From Paraflavitalea devenefica (GTDB lineage: Bacteria; Bacteroidota; Bacteroidia; Chitinophagales; Chitinophagaceae): DNA of 64,000 bases. The stretch covers positions 124,001 to 188,000 of the forward strand of contig NZ_JAARML010000008.1 of the NCBI RefSeq assembly GCF_011759375.1. Reading direction: 5' to 3'. The notes below the pieces were generated by a model that was not told where the DNA came from, did not search any database, and saw only the letters and a list, made by a program, of their open reading frames with translations. Of the stretch, positions 33,126 to 41,208 are shown piece by piece. Positions within the stretch are counted from its first letter, which is position 1. Each line of letters opens with the position of its first letter. Position numbers and translations under genes: made by a program.

Positions 33126-36100
33126 ACAACTGAAAGTTATCCCGGTTATTTTCCTGCTGCTAATGCCGGTGGCTGTATTGGCCGACAATTGCAGCGGATT
33201 ATTGGATTGCTTTGGCAATATGCGGGCAGCCACTGCCGCCGCCATGGGGCTTGCGCTTTTCGGTGCATTGGTCAGTATGGGGCTGGATTTTATACCCATT
33301 GTCGGGACCATCAAAGGTGGCATCGAAGCTATTACGGGACGTGATCTTATTACCGGTCAGCAGTTGTCAGCCTGGGAAAGGGCATTGGGCATTCTTCCTT
33401 TTGCAGCCGGATTGGCAGGTGCGGCAACTGCCGCCAGGGCCCTTGATAAAGCTGCCGATACTGTTCGTGCGATGGACAAAACAGGCGATGCAGTGAGAAC
33501 TGCCGATAAAGCGGCAGATACAGGAAGGGCTATTGATAAAACAGGTGATGCAGGCAGAAACCTGTCAAGGGGTGCAGATGACGTTGCAGGTTTGGGAAAG
33601 GAAAAAGTGCCCAATAGTAAATGTACCACGCACGGCGAACCGGTGGATGTGGCTACCGGCAGGGTGTTCACAGAGTCGGTGGATTTTGAGTTGCCAGGCC
33701 CTGTTCCGCTTGTATGGGGAAGGATATGGTATGCTGATTCGTTGTACAATGGTCCGCTGGGGCATGGATGGCACCACCGGTATGACATGGCCATACAGGA
33801 AAATGAAAAGGATTTCCTCCTGCTTCGGAACTGGGATGGAAGGGATATTTATTTCCGGAAACCTGGTGCAGATGAAAAGATATTGTACCGGAAAGAACGA
33901 TTGGAATTGTCGCGTGCAGACGAAGGCTATGTTTTGTGGAGTATTGAAAACAGGCTTTATTATTATTTCAAACCGGTCCCGGGTATAAGTGCATTGAAAC
34001 TGGTAAAGATTGCCAACACCCATCATCACGCTATAACGCTGGAGTATAATGAAAAAGGCTGGCTGAACAAGATGACGGATAGTGCCGGCAGGAAAATAAC
34101 CATCCTGCTTACAGATGATGGCCATATTACATCCGTTCTCCTCCCCGATCCTCAAAAAAACCGCCAGACCTTTGTAGCTGTCACCTATATGTTTGATAAC
34201 GATAGTAACCTGGTCCAGGTTACCGACCCGTTGGGTGAGAAGAATGTGTATGAATATACTGATCATTTACTCACCAAACGCATACTGCGCAATGGTATCT
34301 GTTTTTACTTCCGGTATGAAGGGAAGCACCCCGATGCGAAGTGCATCAGGACCTGGGGCGATAATGATTTCCTTACGTATGCGTTTCAATATTTTCCGGG
34401 AAAAACAATGGTCACCAATTTTCAGGGAGCTGTTTTTGAATACAGCCATAATAATGGCCTGGTTACCATTGAGACCAACAGCCTCGGCGCTGTAAAATTA
34501 TTTTCCTATAATGAACACAATGAACTGATCGCAGAACAAGATCCGCTCAGCAACACGACCTTGTATGAATACGATGAGCGTGGGAACAGGACATCCGTTC
34601 AATACCCCGACGGTTCATCCCTGCATACAGCCTATAAGAACGATCTGGCTGTATATGGAAAGGACCCTAATGGCCACGAATGGAAATGGCAATATGATGA
34701 TAATGGCAATTTAACTGAAAGAATATTGCCAACAGGCAGCATTTTGAAATATAAATATGAGGCGGGATTACTTGTTGAATTTACCGATGCGGCCAATAAC
34801 CAATCGAAGTTGGCTTACGATGATCAATATAACCTCAGGCACCTGGTTGGGCCTGACAATAACATCCAGTCGTGGCTGTACGATAATAACGGCCGCTATA
34901 TCAAATACACCGATCTAAAGGGAAATGAACAATGGGTGGGCTATGACCTGAAAAACCGGGTGGTACAGGTAAATGAGCCGGACGGCAATGAACGTCATTT
35001 TACCTATGATGGGGTGGATAATTTACTTTCGGTCAGGGACCGGGAGCAAGATATCCGTTTTGAATATACCCAGCTCAATAGCCTGTCGGCAAAGCACGAA
35101 GGAGGCGGCACTGTTAAATATTATTACAACCAGGAGGGTGTTTTAACAGGTATTACCAATCAAAAGGGCGATGACTATACATTTATACTCGATGGAGAGG
35201 GATCGGTAATTGCCGAAACAGGATTTGACGGATTGACCCGCCGGTTCACCCGTGACCTTTCGGGAAAGATCGTTGAAATCAACCAGCCGGGCAACCAAAA
35301 TATACGCTATGATTATGACGTCATGAACAGGGTAGTACGTATTCACTACTCAGATGGCGAAACTTCCACCTTTAATTATGATAAGGCGGGCTTTTTGACT
35401 GAAGCCATCAACAACCATAGTAAGGTGACGATGGAATATGATGTATTAGGCAGGAAAATAAAAGAGACCCAGGGGGCGCATATCATCACCACGGCATACG
35501 ATGTTTTAAACAACCGGACCCGCCTGCGCTCTGATATTGGCGCCGATATACAGTTCCGGTATAATAACAGGGGGGATTTGCAGGAAATTGAATCAGACAG
35601 TTGGCAGGCACACATACAATACGATGCATTGGGACTTGAAGTAATGCGCTCATTGCCCGGTAATGTAACGCAGGAGTGGCAACGGGATAAAACGGGGCGG
35701 CCACTGGCACAGATCGTAAGGGCAGGCAACCAGGAAAAAAGAAAACGGGTGTATCAATGGCAGGGGCATGACAGGTTGAAGGGAATCACAGATACCTATT
35801 CCGGCTTTTCAGGGTTTGATTATGATATTACAGGCAACCTGGCAGGGGCTCAATACAACCATGAAAAGAAACAATACCGCATAGCCGACCTGGCAGGTAA
35901 CTATTACAAAAAGCCGGAGGCAGATGACCGCATTTATGGCAAAGCAGGCCAGTTGCTGAAAAGCGATGTTTTCAACTATCAATATGATGAATTGGGCAAT
36001 CTTACTGAAAAGACGGGAAAGGATGGTCAAAAATGGCATTACCGGTGGCATGTAAGTGGTTTCCTTAAAGAAGTGCAGCGGCCTGATGAAGCGATTATCC

Positions 36101-37020
36101 GCTTTACCTATGATGCGCTGGGCAGAAGAATAGTAAAGCATACCCCACAAAAAGAAGTGCAGTGGATATGGGATGGTGATGTACCCTTGCATGAGCTGCA
36201 GCAAAAAAAACTGGCGGAAAACAATATAGATGAATGGCTGACCTGGATTTTCGAGGAAAGCAAGCACTCTCCCACTGCCAGGTTAACAAAAGACCAGCAT
36301 TATTCTATTCTCACCGATCACCTGGGCACTCCCCTGGAAATGTATGACGGGAATGGAGAAAAAGCCTGGAATAATGAATTGGATATTTATGGTTTTAAAC
36401 GACATTTGGAAGGCTCTTTGATTGATTGTCCATTCCGCTACCAGGGGCAATATGAAGATGAAGAAACAGGATTGTATTATAACAGGTTCAGGTATTATGA
36501 CCCTGAAGCGGGCAGTTATATCAGCCAGGATCCGATCAGGAGTAGTGGCGGCACTGCTTTGTATGCTTATGTGCATGATCCCAATGCCTGGATAGATGTT
36601 TTTGGTCTTTCACAGACCTATTGGCTTGAAAAAGCGCTGATCGCGGCAGGCCGTATAATGCAACCGGGGCAAACAGCACATCATATTGTGCAGTTGACTA
36701 ATACTAATTATTATGCCCAACTCTCCCGGGACCTGTTGAGCAGGCATGGCCTGCATCCGGATATTGCCGCCAATGGCGCCCGGCTTTGGGGCACTCATCC
36801 GGGCCAGATCAGCATGCCCAATCACCCGGGCCGGGCTACGGCCCGGGCGACTGGTAACTACCATGCCGGCAGGCATATTCATAACCCGGCCAATGATAAG
36901 TTGATCCACCGGATCCTTAGTAATGCCGAAAAAAGAGGCATTAACCCGGAAAGAATTCTTGAGGATATCGGTAAAAGAATGGAATCGGGCCAATGGAAAA
37001 ACAGTATAAGTTGTCATTAA
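33109..37020 (+). CDS. RHS-repeat toxin with Sec signal, pre-toxin-like region and C-terminal AHH nuclease
   Basis: 1303 residues. Residues 1-25 are a Sec signal peptide (ending AVLADN). Residues ~40-110 carry hydrophobic segments and a PT-TG-like motif ('DFIPIVGTIKGGIEAITGRD', 'LSAWERALG'). A 10-residue tandem repeat is at 112-151. A DUF6531-type entry ('GEPVDVATGRVFTESVDFEL') begins near 172. YD/RHS repeats run to ~1090, then the RHS core ('YYNRFRYYDPEAGSYISQDP'), ending D-V-F-G-L at residue 1167. Residues 1168-1303 are an AHH-family HNH/EndoVII nuclease: A1190-H1191-H1192, 'NGARLW', and H1252-A-G-R-H1256. Family knowledge: the RHS shell encloses the toxin. No PAAR domain or T6SS gene is nearby. 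Confidence 0.92.
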   Translation: MKPRNKQLKVIPVIFLLLMPVAVLADNCSGLLDCFGNMRAATAAAMGLALFGALVSMGLDFIPIVGTIKGGIEAITGRDLITGQQLSAWERALGILPFAAGLAGAATAARALDKAADTVRAMDKTGDAVRTADKAADTGRAIDKTGDAGRNLSRGADDVAGLGKEKVPNSKCTTHGEPVDVATGRVFTESVDFELPGPVPLVWGRIWYADSLYNGPLGHGWHHRYDMAIQENEKDFLLLRNWDGRDIYFRKPGADEKILYRKERLELSRADEGYVLWSIENRLYYYFKPVPGISALKLVKIANTHHHAITLEYNEKGWLNKMTDSAGRKITILLTDDGHITSVLLPDPQKNRQTFVAVTYMFDNDSNLVQVTDPLGEKNVYEYTDHLLTKRILRNGICFYFRYEGKHPDAKCIRTWGDNDFLTYAFQYFPGKTMVTNFQGAVFEYSHNNGLVTIETNSLGAVKLFSYNEHNELIAEQDPLSNTTLYEYDERGNRTSVQYPDGSSLHTAYKNDLAVYGKDPNGHEWKWQYDDNGNLTERILPTGSILKYKYEAGLLVEFTDAANNQSKLAYDDQYNLRHLVGPDNNIQSWLYDNNGRYIKYTDLKGNEQWVGYDLKNRVVQVNEPDGNERHFTYDGVDNLLSVRDREQDIRFEYTQLNSLSAKHEGGGTVKYYYNQEGVLTGITNQKGDDYTFILDGEGSVIAETGFDGLTRRFTRDLSGKIVEINQPGNQNIRYDYDVMNRVVRIHYSDGETSTFNYDKAGFLTEAINNHSKVTMEYDVLGRKIKETQGAHIITTAYDVLNNRTRLRSDIGADIQFRYNNRGDLQEIESDSWQAHIQYDALGLEVMRSLPGNVTQEWQRDKTGRPLAQIVRAGNQEKRKRVYQWQGHDRLKGITDTYSGFSGFDYDITGNLAGAQYNHEKKQYRIADLAGNYYKKPEADDRIYGKAGQLLKSDVFNYQYDELGNLTEKTGKDGQKWHYRWHVSGFLKEVQRPDEAIIRFTYDALGRRIVKHTPQKEVQWIWDGDVPLHELQQKKLAENNIDEWLTWIFEESKHSPTARLTKDQHYSILTDHLGTPLEMYDGNGEKAWNNELDIYGFKRHLEGSLIDCPFRYQGQYEDEETGLYYNRFRYYDPEAGSYISQDPIRSSGGTALYAYVHDPNAWIDVFGLSQTYWLEKALIAAGRIMQPGQTAHHIVQLTNTNYYAQLSRDLLSRHGLHPDIAANGARLWGTHPGQISMPNHPGRATARATGNYHAGRHIHNPANDKLIHRILSNAEKRGINPERILEDIGKRMESGQWKNSISCH
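33442..33561 (+). repeat. In-frame 30-bp tandem repeat, four units, in RHS N-terminus
   Basis: Four 10-residue units follow each other: LDKAADTVRA, MDKTGDAVRT, ADKAADTGRA, IDKTGDAGRN. Two unit types (DKAAD and DKTGD) alternate, which implies duplication of a 20-residue block. The repeat is predicted to be helical and lies between the hydrophobic pre-toxin-like region and the RHS shell. The unit number may vary between strains. Confidence 0.75.
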
Positions 37021-37030
37021 ATATAGAAAA

Positions 37031-37678
37031 ATGGACATCGTTAATCATGCAGCAACCGGACAGCTCAGGTCGGATTTGTCGTTGGTACTCCGGGAAAATG
37101 AAAAAAACATCAGCCATAAAATTGAACAGGTATTATCTGAAGCAGATCACTGGAAATTTGCAACAGATGAATTTTATTGTCCGGTACCCTATCATAATGA
37201 ATTGAACAAATTAAAGAAAGGCAGGTTGCTGAAAAATATCAATGAATCCGACCGTTTCAGTAAACAAAACCTGTTTTCTTTCGGCTTTGACCGGTCAGAT
37301 CAGTTGCGACTGATGCAAAACATGATAGGGAAAGAAGTACGGCTGGGAGTAAATACAAAACTGTATGAGTACGGCCCTTCAGATGAAACAACGTATTACG
37401 TGGCCAGGCATTACCCGGGAAAGGATTTTCCCGATAAACTCATTTCTACAGGCCGGTTCAAAAAACTGGACGAAGCTACCAAAATTGATATGGTGGTGGG
37501 AAGCGATGGTAATTGGTCGGTTACCTATTACACTTATGATCCCGGTACAGACAGGATTATAAAAGCAACCAGGTATGCGTTGGGATGGAATGGTCAAACT
37601 GAATATGATTTTGTATATGAGCATGCAGACCTGTCCAGGATCATGGTTGGCGAAGTGGTTTGGTGGAAATCGAAATAA
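37031..37678 (+). CDS. Probable immunity protein to the AHH nuclease toxin
   Basis: 215 residues, no signal peptide, mixed alpha/beta. The N-terminal helix region ('IEQVLSEADHWKFATDEFYC') is followed by a beta-rich part ('TTYYVARHYPGK', 'WSVTYYTYDPGTDRIIKATR'). No known family was recognised. It begins 10 bases after the stop of the RHS toxin gene, the standard place of a cognate immunity gene, and is cytoplasmic, where it could neutralise an unfired or incoming nuclease. Function rests on position alone. Confidence 0.7.
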   Translation: MDIVNHAATGQLRSDLSLVLRENEKNISHKIEQVLSEADHWKFATDEFYCPVPYHNELNKLKKGRLLKNINESDRFSKQNLFSFGFDRSDQLRLMQNMIGKEVRLGVNTKLYEYGPSDETTYYVARHYPGKDFPDKLISTGRFKKLDEATKIDMVVGSDGNWSVTYYTYDPGTDRIIKATRYALGWNGQTEYDFVYEHADLSRIMVGEVVWWKSK

Positions 37679-37741
37679 GGAGCAAACCCCGTATTGCCTA
37701 TTATTCCTTAATTTTAAGTACCAAAAGCTGAGAAAATCAAT

Positions 37742-40321
37742 ATGCCCGGTCAAACTTCTGTACATGAATTCCTACAGCAATATATTCCTGCCTCCAATTC
37801 ATACAATGAGCTTTATACAGAACAGGGAAAAGTAAGAGCAGACTGGGAGCGCTTTTTTTTGTCGCTGCAGGGTCTTGGGCATCAAGAGATACAAAACCGT
37901 ACCAATGATATTGTACGGTTGCTGAAGGAAAACGGGGTAGCTTATAATATCTATAACGATCCATCGGGTGAAACCCGCCCCTGGGAACTGGACCCCATTC
38001 CTCAATTAATACCGGCATCAGAATGGGCTGTTATCAACAAAGGGCTGGTGCAACGGGCTACTCTTTTTAATTTATTGCTGAAGGATATCTATGGGCCTCA
38101 AACACTGATCAAAGAAGGGATTATACCACAGGAATTAATTTATATGCACCCGGGATTTCTGCGATCCTGCATGAATATAAATCTACCGGCACAACAATAC
38201 CTGGTGTTATATGCTGCAGATATGGGAAGGGGGGCTGATGGCCGGTTATGGATCATTAGTGACAGAACACAGGCGCCCTCGGGTTATGGATATGCCCTGG
38301 AAAACCGCTTCGCTATGTCGGGCGTTTTACCGGAGCTGTTTTCCAATCTCCAGGTAAGAAGGCTGTCGCCTTTTTTCGATACCCTGCAACAGGCGCTTAA
38401 CAGCATTGCTCCCTCAAAAAACGAATCCCCCAGGATCGTCATTCTCACGCCTGGCCCGGAAAATGAAACTTATTTTGAGCACTCTTACCTCTCGGGATAC
38501 CTTGGCATTACCCTGGTACAGGGGAATGACCTGATGGTAAAAGACAACTTCTTATGGCTGAAAACCATTGAAGGCCTCGAAAAGGTGGACGTTATACTAC
38601 GCAGGATGGATGATGCGTACTGCGATCCCCTGGAGTTAAAAAGCGACTCGCTACTGGGTGTGCCTGGGTTGCTGCAGGTGGTACGAAAAGGAAATGTAGC
38701 TATTGCCAACCCGTTGGGCAGCAGTATTATTGAAAATGCCGGGTTGGTGCCTTTCCTTCACCAGGCTGCACGCCACCTGGTCGGTGAAGAGTTAATCATC
38801 CCATCTATCGCTACCTGGTGGTGCGGGCAACCAAAAGAAATGCAGTATGTGATAGACAATCTGCAGCACCTCGTCATCCGCAGGATCTTCCGCAGAACGG
38901 CAGGCACCCGCTCTGCTATTGACGGGGCTTCTCTTTCTAAAGAAGATGCAGCCGGGCTGATCAGGGAAATTAAAGCGAATCCCTATTTATATACCGGGCA
39001 GGAGAAAATCAATTTTTCATCCACCCCTTCCTGGGGGGGAGGAAAAATTGAGCCCGGACATTCCCTCATCAGGAGTTTCCTGGTAAAAAAAGAGGATGGT
39101 TTTATGGCCATGCCAGGCGGGCTTACCCGTACCAGTAATGCAGAAAACAGCTTCATTATTTCCAATCAAACCGGTGGCGTCAGTAAGGACACTTGGGTGC
39201 TCTCAGCGGGCGAAGACCATGTACAACCTATAAAATTGCAACTGCAAACGAGCAGCACCTACAATCTGTTGCAAAAAGAGTCGTTGCCAAGCCATACTGC
39301 CGAAAACCTGTTCTGGGCCGGGCGCCACACCGAAAGGCTGATCAATAATGCCAGGCTGGTGCGCACCGTTATGCAATTCTTAATGCAACACCAATCGTCT
39401 CAACTTCCCGCCACCGGAATCACTAAAAAGTTATTGCTGGAAGCACTTACCCACTGTACCTATTCCTATCCGGGCTTTTTAGCAGGCGATAGTATCGAAC
39501 AGTACGAAGATCTTATCAACCACCCCTGGGAAGAATTCTCAAAAAATCTATATGATGAAAATAAAAACGGCGGGCTTTCTCAAAACCTGCTATTGTTTAA
39601 AAAATCAGTGTATAATGTACGCAGTTTCTTATCAACGGATACCTGGCGTGTGGTAGAACAGATAGCAGAAACATGGCAAAAAGCAAAAAACAGGTCGCAG
39701 CATGACCCTATGTCCATGGTGAATGATTTAGACAACCTGAACACCTCTATGTTTGCCTTCCTTGGCATGAACCGGGAGAGCGCCCGGCGTGAACAGGAAT
39801 GGACAATACTTGACCTGGGTAGAAAGTTTGAACAATCCCTGTTTATTATCCGGCTGCTGCAACAGGTCCTCGATAAAAAACAGGAAGCACAAACAGAGTA
39901 TGAGTTACTGGAAGCCATGCTGACAGCCACACAAAGTATGACGACCTACCGTTATACTTTCAGGGACCATTTGCAACTTCCCCTGGTGCTGGAACTGATG
40001 ATGCTGGATATGAACTATTCCAAATCGCTGGCTTACCTGATAGACAAGATCAGGCAACATGTAGCAGCACTGCCCAAACAGGGAAAGGCTCAAACACTGA
40101 GCGAGCCGGAGCGGCTTATGCTGGAAGCCCATACACTTTTGCATCTTTCGAACGGGCTTGCATTATGCAAGTTTGAAAACAACGGGCAGGAATACCTTAA
40201 TTTAAAAGAACTGCTTGGCAGGCTCAACGAATTACTGCTGGAAGCCAACACCGTTATCTCAAAAACCTATTTCAAGCATACTCTTTCACAACAGCAGTTG
40301 TTTGTTAAAAGGCTCCTATAA
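37742..40321 (+). CDS. Circularly permuted ATP-grasp ligase fused to alpha-E domain
   Basis: 859 residues. Residues ~1-500 match the circularly permuted ATP-grasp family (DUF404/DUF407): 'WELDPIPQLIPASEWAVINKG', 'FLRSCMNI', 'VLYAADMGRGADGRLWIISD', 'VDVILRRMDDAYCDPLEL', 'GVPGLLQVVRKGNVAIANPLG'. Residues ~515-859 are an alpha-E domain (DUF403), starting 'HTAENLFWAGRHTERLINNA'. In many bacteria these are separate neighbouring genes; here they are one polypeptide. Published comparative genomics (amidoligase work of the Aravind group) predicts peptide-bond formation together with transglutaminase-like proteins. It is followed by a transglutaminase gene 8 bases away. Confidence 0.9.
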   Translation: MPGQTSVHEFLQQYIPASNSYNELYTEQGKVRADWERFFLSLQGLGHQEIQNRTNDIVRLLKENGVAYNIYNDPSGETRPWELDPIPQLIPASEWAVINKGLVQRATLFNLLLKDIYGPQTLIKEGIIPQELIYMHPGFLRSCMNINLPAQQYLVLYAADMGRGADGRLWIISDRTQAPSGYGYALENRFAMSGVLPELFSNLQVRRLSPFFDTLQQALNSIAPSKNESPRIVILTPGPENETYFEHSYLSGYLGITLVQGNDLMVKDNFLWLKTIEGLEKVDVILRRMDDAYCDPLELKSDSLLGVPGLLQVVRKGNVAIANPLGSSIIENAGLVPFLHQAARHLVGEELIIPSIATWWCGQPKEMQYVIDNLQHLVIRRIFRRTAGTRSAIDGASLSKEDAAGLIREIKANPYLYTGQEKINFSSTPSWGGGKIEPGHSLIRSFLVKKEDGFMAMPGGLTRTSNAENSFIISNQTGGVSKDTWVLSAGEDHVQPIKLQLQTSSTYNLLQKESLPSHTAENLFWAGRHTERLINNARLVRTVMQFLMQHQSSQLPATGITKKLLLEALTHCTYSYPGFLAGDSIEQYEDLINHPWEEFSKNLYDENKNGGLSQNLLLFKKSVYNVRSFLSTDTWRVVEQIAETWQKAKNRSQHDPMSMVNDLDNLNTSMFAFLGMNRESARREQEWTILDLGRKFEQSLFIIRLLQQVLDKKQEAQTEYELLEAMLTATQSMTTYRYTFRDHLQLPLVLELMMLDMNYSKSLAYLIDKIRQHVAALPKQGKAQTLSEPERLMLEAHTLLHLSNGLALCKFENNGQEYLNLKELLGRLNELLLEANTVISKTYFKHTLSQQQLFVKRLL

Positions 40322-40329
40322 ACCCTTTC

Positions 40330-41208
40330 ATGTTATACAGCGTTAAACATACGACCACTTATCTTTATCATGAAACAGTTCCACTGTGCCATAATCTGGC
40401 CGTGCTGGCGCCCAGGGATACAGCCAGCCAAACCTGCCGTTCCTTTCAGCTTGATATATCGCCTGTAGCCGAGATCATTGAAGAATACCAGGATTTTTTT
40501 GGCAATAAGGTTTTCTACTTCGTGGTAGAACAGGAACATGAAAAACTATCTGTAATCACTACGTCCATTATAGAAAGGAGATCGTCCGGATTGGAACAAC
40601 AGGCAGTTAGCCTGCAAAGCTGGGAAAGTGTAAAAGACATGCTCCGGTCGTCAACAGGAGATTTTATTCGCGAAAAGCAGTACGCCATTCCTGCAGATAT
40701 GACCGTCCCGTCGGCAGCCATTAAGCAATATGCTTCACCATCGTTTACGCCACGACGCCCTTTGTTTGAAGCTGTTTCAGACCTGATGCGGCGTATCTAT
40801 ACCGACTTCACCTACACTTCCGGTTTTACTACCGTATCCACTCCGCTATCGGTGGTAATGAAAGAAAGAAAGGGAGTGTGCCAGGATTTTGCCCACCTGG
40901 GCATTGCCTGTTTACAATCCATGGGACTGGCAGCCAAATATATCAGCGGTTATTTGGAAACTATTCCTCCGCCAGGAAAGGAAAAACTGGCAGGCGCCGA
41001 TGCCTCCCATGCCTGGTTTTCTGTATATATTCCCGAAATGGGCTGGGTAGATTTTGACCCCACCAATAACAAAATACCTGATGAACAATATATCGTCATT
41101 GGCTGGGGAAGAAATTATTTTGATATTGTTCCTCTGCGCGGTGTTATTATGAGCAGCGATCAGCACCAGCTCTTTGTTTCGGTTGATGTGAAGCGCATTA
41201 CCACATAA
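40330..41208 (+). CDS. Transglutaminase-like protein of the ATP-grasp/alpha-E cluster
   Basis: 292 residues. An N-terminal Bact_transglu_N domain ('LYSVKHTTTYLYHETVPLCH') is followed by a transglutaminase core with the complete catalytic triad: C184 ('ERKGVCQDFAHL'), H227 ('ASHAWFSVYIP') and D243 ('GWVDFDPTN'). No signal peptide, so probably cytoplasmic. It is co-transcribed with the ATP-grasp/alpha-E gene and may act as the peptidase or amide-transferring partner. Its 3' end overlaps the convergent DUF2126 gene by 11 bases. Confidence 0.93.
   Translation: MLYSVKHTTTYLYHETVPLCHNLAVLAPRDTASQTCRSFQLDISPVAEIIEEYQDFFGNKVFYFVVEQEHEKLSVITTSIIERRSSGLEQQAVSLQSWESVKDMLRSSTGDFIREKQYAIPADMTVPSAAIKQYASPSFTPRRPLFEAVSDLMRRIYTDFTYTSGFTTVSTPLSVVMKERKGVCQDFAHLGIACLQSMGLAAKYISGYLETIPPPGKEKLAGADASHAWFSVYIPEMGWVDFDPTNNKIPDEQYIVIGWGRNYFDIVPLRGVIMSSDQHQLFVSVDVKRITT

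Noticed and set aside
33565..34266. Minus-strand frame of 233 codons inside the RHS gene, and similar frames at 29539-30177, 61566-62243, 53519-54247, 25148-25846
   Set aside because: All are antisense shadows of well-supported genes with recognised domains.
31358..37020. Type VI secretion effector explanation for the RHS gene
   Set aside because: There is a Sec signal peptide, no PAAR domain and no VgrG, Hcp or Eag-type chaperone gene nearby; T6SS delivery is not supported by this window.
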